DNA from: DASUNP01 sp963728545
GTDB lineage: Bacteria > Acidobacteriota > Blastocatellia > UBA7656
Assembly (NCBI GenBank): GCA_963728545.1
Contig: CAVSKO010000002.1
Span: 4,464,001-4,528,000, forward strand
Reading direction: 5' to 3'
Length of the DNA stretch: 64,000 nucleotides
The notes beneath the pieces are model-generated. The model made no database searches, was not told the DNA's origin, and saw nothing but the letters and a program-made list of their open reading frames with translations. How positions within the stretch are numbered: position 1 is the stretch's first letter; each line of letters begins with the position of its first letter. A program made the position numbers and the translations under genes. Below are positions 16,126 to 24,823 of this stretch, piece by piece.

Positions 16126-18171
16126 CTAGCGGGTAACATCTCTGACACAGCGGAAACCGACATTAGCAAATCTACCGACGCGCGGCGCCCCCTTACGGAC
16201 GGTAGCAGTCGTCTGACTTCTATTCTCTCGCCAGGACCCGCCCCTGACTACCTTCAAATCGCCCTGAGCTTGTGCGGGCAATGTCCCGCCAGGGTACGCA
16301 GCCAGGTCACTGGCCGTCCACTCCCAAACATTCCCCGACATATCTTGTGCGCCAAAAGGTGACGGACCGGCTGAGTGCTCGCCGCCTCCGGTTGCATGTT
16401 TGTGGGACGAGCTATCTGCGTTAGCGGCCTTTGCCTTCCATTCATTCCCCCAGGGATAGAGCCGCCCGTCGGTGCCGCGCGCGGCAAATTCCCATTCCTG
16501 TTCGGTTGGAAGCCGCTTCCCGGCCCACCTGGCATATGCATTTGCGTCATCCCAATCAATTCCGGTAACCGGACGGCGTGCCCAGGCAGGAGGGTAATTC
16601 CCTTTGACCCATTCTGCCGGCGCTCTGTATCCGGTTTCATCTATAAATTTTTTGTACTCTTCACTAGTCACCTCGAAAATATCCATGAAGAATGGATTCA
16701 CCGTAGTTCGGTGCTGCGGCCTCTCGTACTCGGTGCCATTATCGCGACCCATAGTAAACTCGCCGCCGGTAACAAAGGCCATACCGCTCGGCGGTTCGGG
16801 CGGGGTTAAAGGTGAAGAAGTCTGCTTCGTGCCGTCGGGTAGTTTATCCGTCGGTGTTTCCGAAGAGGTGTTATCACTGCCGTCTTGAGAGGATACCTCC
16901 GTACGGCTCCGGACCAGAATGAAAATTGCGGCCAACAACAGCGCAAGCACCACAACCGATACTATGGCGATTGCGCGATAGTTTTTCCTTTTATTCTCGT
17001 CAGCCAGCGTCGGTAAGACAAACTCGGTGACGGGAATCTCGCTTGAGTCGTCTGCCTGCACTACTCTTTCTCTGGCTGCCGCTTCTGCCCATCCCGCTCC
17101 CGCCAGGATACTGGATTGCCTGTCCGGTCTCTTAATGGAACCCGCCGCCTCTGCTTTTTTCATCCCTGAGGCAAACTCCGCGGCCAGCTCGCCAGCCGTT
17201 TGTGGCCGCTCCTCCTTCTGTTTCTCAAGTGCGCGCATGACTGCTTTTTCGACGCCGGGAGGTATCTCATTGTTAATCTCACGCAGAGGCTGCGGGATCA
17301 CTGTAACGTGCTGCACTATTATTGCCGTCGGTATAGCCGACTGAAATGGCACCGCTCCCGTGAGCATCTCATAAAGAACTACGCCGAGGCTGTAAATATC
17401 CGACCTTCCGTCAATCTCCTCCCCCATGCATTGCTCCGGGGACATATACAGAGGCGTCCCCACAAGCATGCCCTTCTCTGTCAACGTATTAACTTCCGGC
17501 GACATGTCGCGGAATTTAGCTATGCCGAAATCCAGAACTTTTACTTCCACTCCGCCCCTGACTCTGCTCACCAAAATATTGTCAGGCTTAAGGTCGCGAT
17601 GAACTATTTTCTGACGATGTGCTTCATCCAGCGCGCTGCAAACTTTCGACAAGATCTCGGCAACAAAAGAAGGGTCCAGCGGGTCTCGCTTGTTTATGAT
17701 CGTAGCCAGGCTTTTCCCCTCGACTAATTCCATAACTATATAGACCAGGCCGCCGCCAGAGACGGCGAAATCGTGTATGCCCACGGCATTGGGATGTTTC
17801 AGACGCGCGGCGGCCTGTGCCTCGCGGCGGAATCTTTCGATAGCCTGCTGGTCACCGACCAGTTCCGAATGAAGCACCTTGATTGCCACTAAATCGCCGA
17901 TATGGATTCGCCTGGCTTTGTAAACAGACCCCATTCCTCCGGAGCCGAGTTTGGCGATGATCTGGTATTTCTTGTCGAGCGTCTGACCCACAAGGTCGGC
18001 GATGTTTTCTCTCTGGGCCGCAGCCGTCTCGGGTTCATTCGCCGTGTAGTCTGCCGTTTCAGCACGGGGCGGATCAGACGAGAGCGGCGCAGTCCTGGGC
18101 ATCTCCATCCCGCAGATGCGACAGAAGCTTATGCCTTCATCATTCTGAGATCCACAATTCCCGCAAATCAT
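16126..18171 (-). CDS. Ser/Thr protein kinase fused to FGE-sulfatase domain
   Basis: A 681-residue membrane receptor-type kinase. Domain order: zinc ribbon (CGNCGSQNDEGISFCRICG, residues 3-21); Pkn2-type kinase domain about 65-330 with G-loop LGSGGMGSVYKA, Lys in VAIKVL, HRDLKPDNIL, DFGIAK and GTPLYMSPEQ; one transmembrane segment near 373-397; and a C-terminal FGE-sulfatase/SUMF1-like domain (about 450-681) with GGEFTMGRD, RLPTEQEWEFAARG, GNVWEWTAS and RGGSWRE. The kinase is inside the cell and the FGE-like domain should lie outside. In such fusions the FGE fold is thought to act as a ligand-binding module rather than an enzyme. All kinase catalytic residues are present. Confidence 0.92.
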   Translation of the reverse strand: MICGNCGSQNDEGISFCRICGMEMPRTAPLSSDPPRAETADYTANEPETAAAQRENIADLVGQTLDKKYQIIAKLGSGGMGSVYKARRIHIGDLVAIKVLHSELVGDQQAIERFRREAQAAARLKHPNAVGIHDFAVSGGGLVYIVMELVEGKSLATIINKRDPLDPSFVAEILSKVCSALDEAHRQKIVHRDLKPDNILVSRVRGGVEVKVLDFGIAKFRDMSPEVNTLTEKGMLVGTPLYMSPEQCMGEEIDGRSDIYSLGVVLYEMLTGAVPFQSAIPTAIIVQHVTVIPQPLREINNEIPPGVEKAVMRALEKQKEERPQTAGELAAEFASGMKKAEAAGSIKRPDRQSSILAGAGWAEAAARERVVQADDSSEIPVTEFVLPTLADENKRKNYRAIAIVSVVVLALLLAAIFILVRSRTEVSSQDGSDNTSSETPTDKLPDGTKQTSSPLTPPEPPSGMAFVTGGEFTMGRDNGTEYERPQHRTTVNPFFMDIFEVTSEEYKKFIDETGYRAPAEWVKGNYPPAWARRPVTGIDWDDANAYARWAGKRLPTEQEWEFAARGTDGRLYPWGNEWKAKAANADSSSHKHATGGGEHSAGPSPFGAQDMSGNVWEWTASDLAAYPGGTLPAQAQGDLKVVRGGSWRENRSQTTATVRKGAPRVGRFANVGFRCVRDVTR

Positions 18172-18340
18172 CTAGCTCTCCCCGACAAAAGTTATGTTCA
18201 AAAACATCTCTCCGTTAGCCGGCTCTATTTTCGTGCGTCGAGTTTAACATGTGGGATATACATAGAAGAAATGTCAATATGAAAGATATGACGCGCTTAG
18301 AACGGATTTCAATTGAATGTACGGGAATGGAGAGCTTTCT

Positions 18341-18458
18341 CACCGCCGCAGACACAGAGGACACAGGATGGCCGATGATGTGCTTCGCACGCGCCGGGGG
18401 CGCAGAGATTTTACGTTTCCTCTGCGCCCCCTTTGCGTCCTCTGTGTCTCTGCGGTGA
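18341..18458. repeat. Long palindromic repeat, copy A
   Basis: About 118 bases. Arms CACCGCCGCAGACACAGAGG and its near-complement at the right end flank a conserved core (ATGGCCGATGATGTGCTTCG) and an inner CGCAGAG/CTCTGCG hairpin. Copies B (22593-22700) and C (25553-25671) share the arms and the core almost base for base. Located between the kinase and RD-rich genes, both minus strand, near the kinase promoter side. Confidence 0.85.
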
Positions 18459-18551
18459 ATATTCTTTCTGAAGATATTCCCGTTTCAGCAAATATCAGTG
18501 CCCTTATTCCGTAGTGCCGGGATAGGGAAAGCGTATTCTACTCTTTCGATC

Positions 18552-18935
18552 TTAGTCATCGCTATCACGTCGCCTTCTCCCGTCCCTGTTATCCCTTCCT
18601 TCTCTAGACCTATCTCCTCGCGAGCGGCGGAAATCTCTTCTGTCGTTATCGTCATCGCGATGCCTTCTTCTATATAAATCATCCATCGATCCTCGATGGC
18701 GGCGACGATCTCCATCCCGGTCATGATCTCTAAAACGGATGAAACGCCTGAAATTCCGGGAGCGATCACGACGGTCTCTGTCATGCCTTCTGGCAAAGTA
18801 ACGGTGATCTGACCTGCGATCATCGTCATCGCCCCTGTGTCTTCGCCCTGAGTCGGCAAGCGCAACTGCTTGCACTGCCAGAGCTATAACTATCAAAAGT
18901 ATAGTTGTTCGAATCATATTGATCTTGCCTGACAT
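18552..18935 (-). CDS. Secreted Arg/Asp-rich low-complexity protein
   Basis: A 127-residue protein with a signal peptide (MIRTTILLIVIALAVQAVALAD; start chosen at the upstream ATG, which has GGAGG 6-10 bases before it). The mature part is almost entirely Arg, Asp, His and Gly in RD/RDD clusters (for example RDHDRDGDRRRHRG). No domain is known to me. Such strongly charged tails could bind nucleic acid, polyanions or metals, but this is not shown. A second minus-strand frame overlaps it (18485-18865) and is a shadow. It lies divergent from the S9 peptidase. Confidence 0.6.
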   Translation of the reverse strand: MSGKINMIRTTILLIVIALAVQAVALADSGRRHRGDDDDRRSDHRYFARRHDRDRRDRSRNFRRFIRFRDHDRDGDRRRHRGSMDDLYRRRHRDDDNDRRDFRRSRGDRSREGRDNRDGRRRRDSDD

Positions 18936-19306
18936 CTTTGTCCTCCACTGACACTGAGATTAGTGTGTAAAGCAGCTATTCACGACTGGCTGGTAGGCTG
19001 AGGAACGACTTCCTCATCACGCACAGCTTCATCAACTGCCGTGCCACAGTCTTGATGTGCGAAATAGCCGGAAAAAGTTGACTTAGTTTCGAAAAGGGGC
19101 AGTACAGTAGACGAAAAGCTACATTTTTAGACTATATGGTCAGGTCATGGAAATTCAGCCACCGGCAGCCCGGTGTGGGAAGACGGGTAGATTGAGCCGG
19201 AGCACCCGCTTTCTGCTTGACAGTCGCCGAGCCGCGAATACATAGTTCGGAAAACTTTGCTTTCAAAAAACCAGTGGATACGTGCTTGAAAATACGGAGG
19301 TGGCTT
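18936..19306. other. Intergenic region upstream of S9 peptidase
   Basis: About 370 bases with no convincing gene. TTGACT near 19078 and TACAGT about 19 bases later resemble a weak sigma-70 promoter. A GC-rich stretch at 19157-19235 contains GTGTGGGAAGACGGG and related hairpins but does not meet the full consensus of any riboswitch I can recall. A strong ribosome binding site (ACGGAGG) precedes the ATG at 19307. Confidence 0.4.
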
Positions 19307-21394
19307 ATGCGTGCTTTCTGCTCAAAAACTCTGATCGCGACCTGCTTTGTTGCTCTGATCTGCTGCCAACACGTTGCCGCAAACGACAACGCGAAACGGC
19401 TCACGGTGATGGACGTATTCAATATCGAATTCGCAGCCGATCCGCAAATATCGCCTGACGGCAAAAAGATCATTTACGCGCGCCAGTTCAGCGACATTAT
19501 GACGGATAAGCGTTATTCGAATCTGTGGATCATAAATTTTGACGGCAGCGAGCACCGCCCACTTACTACGGGCCATTACAACGACGGCTCCCCCCGGTGG
19601 TCGCCCGACGGCACAAAGATCATATTCACTTCCGACCGTGACGGCTCTCCTCAAATCTATATGCGGTGGATGGACACGGGACAGATGGCCAAGCTTACAA
19701 ATCTGCAAAACCTGCCCGTCGGATTAGCCTGGTCGCCCGACGGAAAGCAGATCGCTTTTACATCCCTCGTCCCCGAAAAACCCGCCCGGATCGCAGACAT
19801 GCCGCAGGCGCCGCCGGGCGCGAAATGGGCGGAGCCTGCGCGCGTCATCGACAAGCTCATCTATCGCTTCGACCAGGAGGGCTACAAGACCGCAGGCTTC
19901 ACGCACCTGTTCGTCGTCCCGGCCGAGGGCGGCACGCCGCGCCAGATTTCGAGCGGGAATTTTCAGCACGGCGGCATAGGCTTCCGCGCGAGCGACGCCG
20001 TCTGGACGCCCGACGGCAAATACCTGCTGATGGGTGCGAACCGCCGGAATGATTACGAGCTTGAGCCGCTGGATACCGAAGTCTACGAATTTTCCGTAGC
20101 GAACGGGTCGGTGCGCGCGCTCACGAGTCGCAAAGGGCCAGACAACTCGCCCGTTGTTTCGCCTGATGGAAAACGTATCGCCTACCTGGGATTCGACGAC
20201 ACTTATCAAGGCTATCAGGTGACCCGGCTTTACGTGATGAACCGCGACGGGAGCGGCTCGCGCGTCGTGTCGTCGGACCTGGACCGCGATGTTGGAAGAC
20301 CCGTCTGGTCGGCGGACAGCGGCGGTATCTATTTTCAATACGACGATCAGGGAAACACTAAGCTCGGCTTTTATAACCTGGCCGGAAAATTGAAAACTAT
20401 CACGGGCAACATTGGCACGGGCGGGAGCGCCTACAGCGGCGGCACCTACACCGTAGCCGACAACGGCGCGTTTGCGATCACCTATTCTCGCCCCGATGTG
20501 CCCGGCGATGTCGCCGTAGGCACAGCCGCGAACGCTGCGGTTAAAGTTATTACCAATATAAACCAGGATCTCTTAGCTCAAAGGCGACTGGGCCAGGTCG
20601 AAGAGATATGGTATCCCTCGTCAAAGGACAACCGGAAGATACAGGGGTGGATAGTAAAGCCGCCGGACTTCAACCCGTCAAAGAAGTACCCGCTCATACT
20701 TGAGATTCACGGGGGGCCGTTCGCAAATTACGGCGACCGCTTCGCGCTCGAACATCAAGTATGGGCGGCGAAAGACTACGTCGTCGTTTATACGAATCCT
20801 CGCGGCTCGACCAGCTACGGCGGCGAATTCGGAAACCTCATTCATCACGCTTATCCGGGAGACGATTTTTACGATTTGAATTCGGGCGTTGACGCGGTGA
20901 TAGCCAAAGGCTACGTTGATGCGGACCAACTCTACGTCACGGGCGGGAGCGGCGGCGGCGTGTTGACGAGTTGGATGATAGGCCGAACGACGCGCTTCCG
21001 CGCAGCCGCGACGGTCTATCCGGTAATCAACTGGTACAGCTTTGTGCTGACGACCGACATATCGGCTTTCGTCGCCAAGTACTGGTTCCCCGGCATGCCG
21101 TGGGACAATGTCGAGCATTACGAAAAGCGCTCGCTTCTATCAGTAGTCAAAAACGTCAAGACGCCGACTATGGTCATCACGGGCGAAGAGGATTACCGCA
21201 CTCCCATCTCAGAATCGGAGCAGTATTACCAGGCGCTCAAGCTGCTGGGCGTCGAGGCGGTGCTGGTCAGAGTGCCGGGCGAGCCTCACGGCATACGCCG
21301 CCGCCCGAGCCATCACATGGCGAAGATGCTCAACATAGTCGGCTGGTTCGATCAGCATAAGAAAGATGGTTCCGGTTCAGCGGCGAACCGTTGA
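19307..21394 (+). CDS. S9 family serine peptidase with PD40 propeller
   Basis: A secreted prolyl-oligopeptidase-family peptidase. The start is ATG 19307, not the upstream in-frame TTG at 19217, because ACGGAGG precedes it and it opens a signal peptide (MRAFCSKTLIATCFVALICC, cleaved near HVAAN). Residues about 40-420 are WD40-like PD40 propeller blades (PDGKKIIYAR, SPDGTKIIFTSD, WSPDGKQIAF). The C-terminal alpha/beta-hydrolase domain has the triad: Ser548 in TGGSGGGVL, Asp in EEDYRTPISES, and His in GEPHGIRRRPSH. Of about 695 residues, length is normal for acylaminoacyl-peptidase-like members. It is followed by a dipeptidase gene, so the two may act on extracellular peptides together. Confidence 0.9.
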   Translation: MRAFCSKTLIATCFVALICCQHVAANDNAKRLTVMDVFNIEFAADPQISPDGKKIIYARQFSDIMTDKRYSNLWIINFDGSEHRPLTTGHYNDGSPRWSPDGTKIIFTSDRDGSPQIYMRWMDTGQMAKLTNLQNLPVGLAWSPDGKQIAFTSLVPEKPARIADMPQAPPGAKWAEPARVIDKLIYRFDQEGYKTAGFTHLFVVPAEGGTPRQISSGNFQHGGIGFRASDAVWTPDGKYLLMGANRRNDYELEPLDTEVYEFSVANGSVRALTSRKGPDNSPVVSPDGKRIAYLGFDDTYQGYQVTRLYVMNRDGSGSRVVSSDLDRDVGRPVWSADSGGIYFQYDDQGNTKLGFYNLAGKLKTITGNIGTGGSAYSGGTYTVADNGAFAITYSRPDVPGDVAVGTAANAAVKVITNINQDLLAQRRLGQVEEIWYPSSKDNRKIQGWIVKPPDFNPSKKYPLILEIHGGPFANYGDRFALEHQVWAAKDYVVVYTNPRGSTSYGGEFGNLIHHAYPGDDFYDLNSGVDAVIAKGYVDADQLYVTGGSGGGVLTSWMIGRTTRFRAAATVYPVINWYSFVLTTDISAFVAKYWFPGMPWDNVEHYEKRSLLSVVKNVKTPTMVITGEEDYRTPISESEQYYQALKLLGVEAVLVRVPGEPHGIRRRPSHHMAKMLNIVGWFDQHKKDGSGSAANR

Positions 21395-21410
21395 CGGAAA
21401 GGCATTACGA

Positions 21411-22562
21411 ATGAAGCGAAGAGAAATGTTGAAGATGGCTGCGGGCGCAGGCTTGGCCTCTCTCGCCGCGCCGATGATTAATCGAGGCCGCTTCCGATTG
21501 TTTGCAAACTCTACGGCAGAATACTCAACGCGCGCGATTGAGCTTGTGAAGCAATCTACCGTCATAGACATGCTCAGCCCGTTTGCCATCAGCTTCGCGA
21601 AACAGACGAGGTGGTTTTCAAACCCCGCCAGTTTCACTGCGGCTGAACTTCAAAGGTTCAAAGATTCGGGCATAAACGTCTTTCACATAGGGGTGGGGAT
21701 AGGCGGGCGCGACGGTTATTTGAACGCGCTGAAGTTTTTCGCATCGTGGAACGGCTTCCTGGCCCATCACGACCAGCATCTGATTCGCATCGACACGCCC
21801 GCAAAGTTCGAACAGGCGAAAAGCTCGGGCAAGGTAGGCGTTATGCTCGGGCTGCAAAATTCCGAGCATTTTCAAAGCCCGGCTGACGTGGACTATTTCT
21901 ACGGCCTGGGACAGCGGGTCTCTCAGCTCACCTACAACACGCGCAACCTGATCGGCAACGGCGCGACGGAGCGGCGCGACGAGGGGCTGAGCGATTTCGG
22001 GGTTTCGATCGTCGAGCGAATGAATCGTCTGGGGATGGCCGTAGACGTATCGCATTGCGGAGACCGCACCACGCTCGACGCATTCGAGGCGTCGAAAAAG
22101 CCTGTCCTGATAACGCACTCGAATTGCCGCGCGCTCGTTCCCAAACACCCCCGCTGCAAAACCGATGAAGCGATAAAACGTATGGCCGCAAGCGGGGGCG
22201 TCATGGGGATAACGGGCGTGCGCATGTTCGTGCGCGATCAAGAGCCGACCACCATCGAGCACGCGCTGGATCATTTCGATCACGTAAAGAAACTCGTAGG
22301 CGCGCAGCACCTTGGCGTAGGCTCGGATGTTGACCTGGACGGTTATGATGATCTGCCGGAAGCCGAGCACAAGGCGATGCGGTCGGGCTACAAAGGAACT
22401 TACGCATTCAGAGAGAAGGACGACATAGAGGGCCTCGATCATCCGAAACGCATGTTCGATCTGACGGAAGGGCTGGTCCGGCGCAAATACACAGGCCGCG
22501 AAATCGAGCTGATACTCGGTGGGAATTTCAAGCGGGTGCTGTCTGAAATATGGTCGGTATAA
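21411..22562 (+). CDS. M19 (renal-type) membrane dipeptidase, metal site altered
   Basis: A secreted M19-family dipeptidase. I start at ATG 21411 (GGAAAGG upstream), which gives a twin-arginine-like leader (MKRREMLKMAAGAGLASLAAP). The upstream in-frame ATG at 21366 overlaps the previous gene and is unlikely. Family features: GLQNSEHFQSP (equivalent of the Glu region), VDVSHCGDRTTLD and LITHSNCRALVP (metal His residues) and a C-terminal GGNFKRVLSEIW. The N-terminal HxD of canonical enzymes (usually DGHND) is replaced by IDMLSPFAIS, so the first two zinc ligands appear missing. Starts 17 bases after the S9 peptidase and likely shares its transcript. Activity is uncertain for that reason. Confidence 0.8.
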   Translation: MKRREMLKMAAGAGLASLAAPMINRGRFRLFANSTAEYSTRAIELVKQSTVIDMLSPFAISFAKQTRWFSNPASFTAAELQRFKDSGINVFHIGVGIGGRDGYLNALKFFASWNGFLAHHDQHLIRIDTPAKFEQAKSSGKVGVMLGLQNSEHFQSPADVDYFYGLGQRVSQLTYNTRNLIGNGATERRDEGLSDFGVSIVERMNRLGMAVDVSHCGDRTTLDAFEASKKPVLITHSNCRALVPKHPRCKTDEAIKRMAASGGVMGITGVRMFVRDQEPTTIEHALDHFDHVKKLVGAQHLGVGSDVDLDGYDDLPEAEHKAMRSGYKGTYAFREKDDIEGLDHPKRMFDLTEGLVRRKYTGREIELILGGNFKRVLSEIWSV

Positions 22563-22592
22563 GCAGAGACAAAGAAAAGCAAGAACCATCTC

Positions 22593-22700
22593 ACCGCCGC
22601 AGACACAGAGGACGCATATGGCCGATGATGTGCTTCGCACGCGGCGGGGGCGCAGAGAAAACTCTGCGCCCGCTCTGTGTTCTCTGTGTCTGCGGCGGTG
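22593..22700. repeat. Long palindromic repeat, copy B
   Basis: Same architecture as copy A at 18341: CACCGCCGCAGACACAGAGG arm, core ATGGCCGATGATGTGCTTCG, inner CGCAGAG...CTCTGCG hairpin, right arm GTCTGCGGCGGTG. It lies just after the dipeptidase gene and before the FKBP gene. Confidence 0.85.
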
Positions 22701-22790
22701 AAGTCCGTTCTCTATAATTTGAATCGCCCTGTGAAATTAGCTATAAATCAAAGGTTGGTCTTAGCCATTCAATAAAGGGGAGAATAAGCA

Positions 22791-23318
22791 TTGCCACAGA
22801 GCAGACACAGAAAGACTCGAAAAGGTAGAAGATCGCCTGGAAGCACTTACTCGAAAAAGAAGTCGAACCAGAAAACAAAAGTGATCGCAATCGTGATTAT
22901 TGCCGCCCTGGCGATTGCCGCAATAGTCCTTCTCGTCACACAAGGCAGGGACTCAAATAGTAACTCCACAGACGCTGAAGGGGCGGTGACGACCCCGTCG
23001 GGGCTGAGATACATAGACCTGGTCGAAGGTGACGGGCCGAGTCCACAACCGGGTCAGATGACGACGGTGCATTACACGGGCACGTTTGAAAACGGGACGA
23101 AATTCGACAGCTCTGTTGACCGGGGTCAGCCGTATGAATTCCCAATCGGCAGGGGCCAGGTCATAAAGGGATGGGATGAAGGAGTAATGACAATGAAGGT
23201 CGGCGGTAAACGTAAGCTTATCGTCCCTCCGAATCTGGCGTACGGCCCTGCCGGGAGGCCCGGAATACCTCCTAACTCCACGCTGATATTCGAAGTGGAA
23301 CTGCTTGGAATAAAATAG
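22791..23318 (+). CDS. Membrane-anchored FKBP-type peptidyl-prolyl isomerase
   Basis: A 175-residue prolyl isomerase. A basic N-terminus (residues 1-30) precedes one membrane segment (VIAIVIIAALAIAAIVLLV, about 31-49), so it is a signal-anchor with the isomerase outside the cytoplasmic membrane. The FKBP domain (about 75-175) has TVHYTGTFENGTKFDSS, GQVIKGWDEGVMTMKVGGKR and the C-terminal strand LIFEVELLGI. The start is TTG at 22791, supported by GGGGAG upstream; there is no ATG before the membrane segment. The first codons lie in a half-copy of the CCACAGAG repeat, which seems to have supplied the N-terminus. It is divided from the next operon by a heptamer hairpin. Confidence 0.88.
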   Translation: MPQSRHRKTRKGRRSPGSTYSKKKSNQKTKVIAIVIIAALAIAAIVLLVTQGRDSNSNSTDAEGAVTTPSGLRYIDLVEGDGPSPQPGQMTTVHYTGTFENGTKFDSSVDRGQPYEFPIGRGQVIKGWDEGVMTMKVGGKRKLIVPPNLAYGPAGRPGIPPNSTLIFEVELLGIK

Positions 23319-23322
23319 TGAT

Positions 23323-23380
23323 GGTTGTCAGTTGTTCTTAGTTTTCAGCATACTAAACAACTGACGACGGACAACTGACC
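23323..23380. repeat. Heptamer-type hairpin repeat
   Basis: The left arm has GTTGTCAGTTGTTC and the right arm ACAACTGACGACGGACAACTG, a run of degenerate 7-mers (ACAACTG, ACGACGG, ACAACTG) complementary to the left. Spacing is about 20 bases. It fills the gap between the FKBP gene and the ABC permease gene; the permease GTG follows 4 bases later. Confidence 0.65.
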
Positions 23381-23383
23381 AAT

Positions 23384-24823
23384 GTGAAGAAATTTCTTCT
23401 TTTGATCGGCGCGCAGGTTCGTTCCCAGCTTCGCTGGGCGAAAGAGCATATCTATTCGTGGCTGATACTCGGCCCGCTGATGCTCGGCATCACTTACGCC
23501 ACCGCGTCGCGGCTGGCCTATGATATTTCGCTGTTGCGCCCCTCTTTTTTTCTCGGCTCGGCGATCGCCACATTTTTTGTGACCTGCCTGATCGGGTTGA
23601 GCCTGTCGCGAGCAAGCGCGGAGATTTATCACATACGCCGCCCGGAAAGCTTCTTTGACGCCTTGCCCGTGAGCACCTCGACTTACCTTCACGCGGCGCT
23701 CGTCGGGCGGTTCCTAAGGACCGTCATAGCCGCAATGGTCATACTCGTGGCGCGATGGCTTTTAGGGGCGGATGCATTCTTAGATCGGCCCGCTTTGCCG
23801 CCGCTAATCCTATTCATCGTTATCGTGACGCTTGCCGAAGCGATGGCCGCGTTGAACTGGATTCACTGGAATCACACAAAAGATTTTCGACCGGCTCTTT
23901 TAGCCCTCCTGGTGCTGGCGCTCACTGTGGCGCTTTCAGGTTTGTTGCTCGCGCTCATATTCGCGCCCGGCGCAATCGGCTCCCAGAGCCGGTTCTGGGT
24001 CTTACCGGGGGGCGCAGCCTGGGCCGCAGTTTTATACCTTCTAGTTTACACTCTGCATGCGCGCTGGCGTTTTTCCGACATCGAATATGCAAGGCGGCTA
24101 CAATCGACCGGGCGCTTGAACCTTTTTAAACTGCGCGCCTTCCGGCAGAAGTTAGGCCCCATCGTCGGGGCGCAGCTTGCCCGCGATCTTCAATTGACCG
24201 TCCGCGGGTTTTCGTCGGCGGTTTACGTCGTGATAGCGATGGCGCTGCTCGCGCTCGCGGCCCAGGTCGCCGTGCTGACTACGGGCCTGCTTCCGCCCGC
24301 GAACGAAAACGCGGGATGGTTTGAAGCCACCTGGCTCCCGACGGTCCTTACAACAAAGCTCGGCGTTGTAGCCATCACGGTTTCATTATCTGCGTTGCTT
24401 CCTGTGCTGGTCGCCTACGAGTTGCCGCATATGTGGCTTGAGCGCGCGATCGGCACACTGGGGAAGGACATCTGGCAGGCGAAAGTCTGGTACACGCGGA
24501 TTGTGAGCAGTCCCGCGCCGTTTGCGGCTTTTGCGGCGGGCGTGATCGCGGGAGACATACCGGCGTTTTATCTGATCCCACTTTTTGTCGAGTGCATCTT
24601 TTTGTGGTGGCTGGTCAGCACGCTTGTCGGCGCGCTTTCGTTCGAGATGCCTGAGCGCGCGGGCCTCTCGATAATCTTGATGGTCACAATCGGAGCGGCG
24701 GGCGGCTTTTTTGCTTCGCTGTTGTGGCCGTTCGGGCTGATGATTTACGCGCAGGCAAATCACGCGCTCGGCGAGCGGGGCCGCCAGAGGGTCAGGTACT
24801 ACATGATTACGGAGGCAGATTGA
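23384..24823 (+). CDS. ABC-2-type transporter permease
   Basis: A 479-residue integral membrane protein with about ten hydrophobic segments and no enzymatic motif. It begins MKKFLLLIGAQVRSQ from GTG at 23384. No strong ribosome binding site is visible because the repeat runs up to the start. Its stop (TGA 24821-24823) overlaps the TTG start of the ATP-binding gene, so the two are translationally coupled and form an ABC transporter. Substrate unknown. Sequence resembles permease subunits of ABC-2 exporters for lipids, drugs or other small hydrophobic compounds. Confidence 0.75.
   Translation: MKKFLLLIGAQVRSQLRWAKEHIYSWLILGPLMLGITYATASRLAYDISLLRPSFFLGSAIATFFVTCLIGLSLSRASAEIYHIRRPESFFDALPVSTSTYLHAALVGRFLRTVIAAMVILVARWLLGADAFLDRPALPPLILFIVIVTLAEAMAALNWIHWNHTKDFRPALLALLVLALTVALSGLLLALIFAPGAIGSQSRFWVLPGGAAWAAVLYLLVYTLHARWRFSDIEYARRLQSTGRLNLFKLRAFRQKLGPIVGAQLARDLQLTVRGFSSAVYVVIAMALLALAAQVAVLTTGLLPPANENAGWFEATWLPTVLTTKLGVVAITVSLSALLPVLVAYELPHMWLERAIGTLGKDIWQAKVWYTRIVSSPAPFAAFAAGVIAGDIPAFYLIPLFVECIFLWWLVSTLVGALSFEMPERAGLSIILMVTIGAAGGFFASLLWPFGLMIYAQANHALGERGRQRVRYYMITEAD

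Noticed and set aside
18485..18865. Minus-strand ORF of 126 aa overlapping the RD-rich gene
   Set aside because: It has no signal or domain and lacks a good start; the overlapping frame has a signal peptide and strong ribosome binding site.
19130..19245. Possible cobalamin-type riboswitch before the S9 peptidase
   Set aside because: Pieces such as GTGTGGGAAGACGGG and AGCCGGAGCACC resemble parts of it, but the B12 box has mismatches, the 5' half is missing, and the downstream gene has no B12 link.
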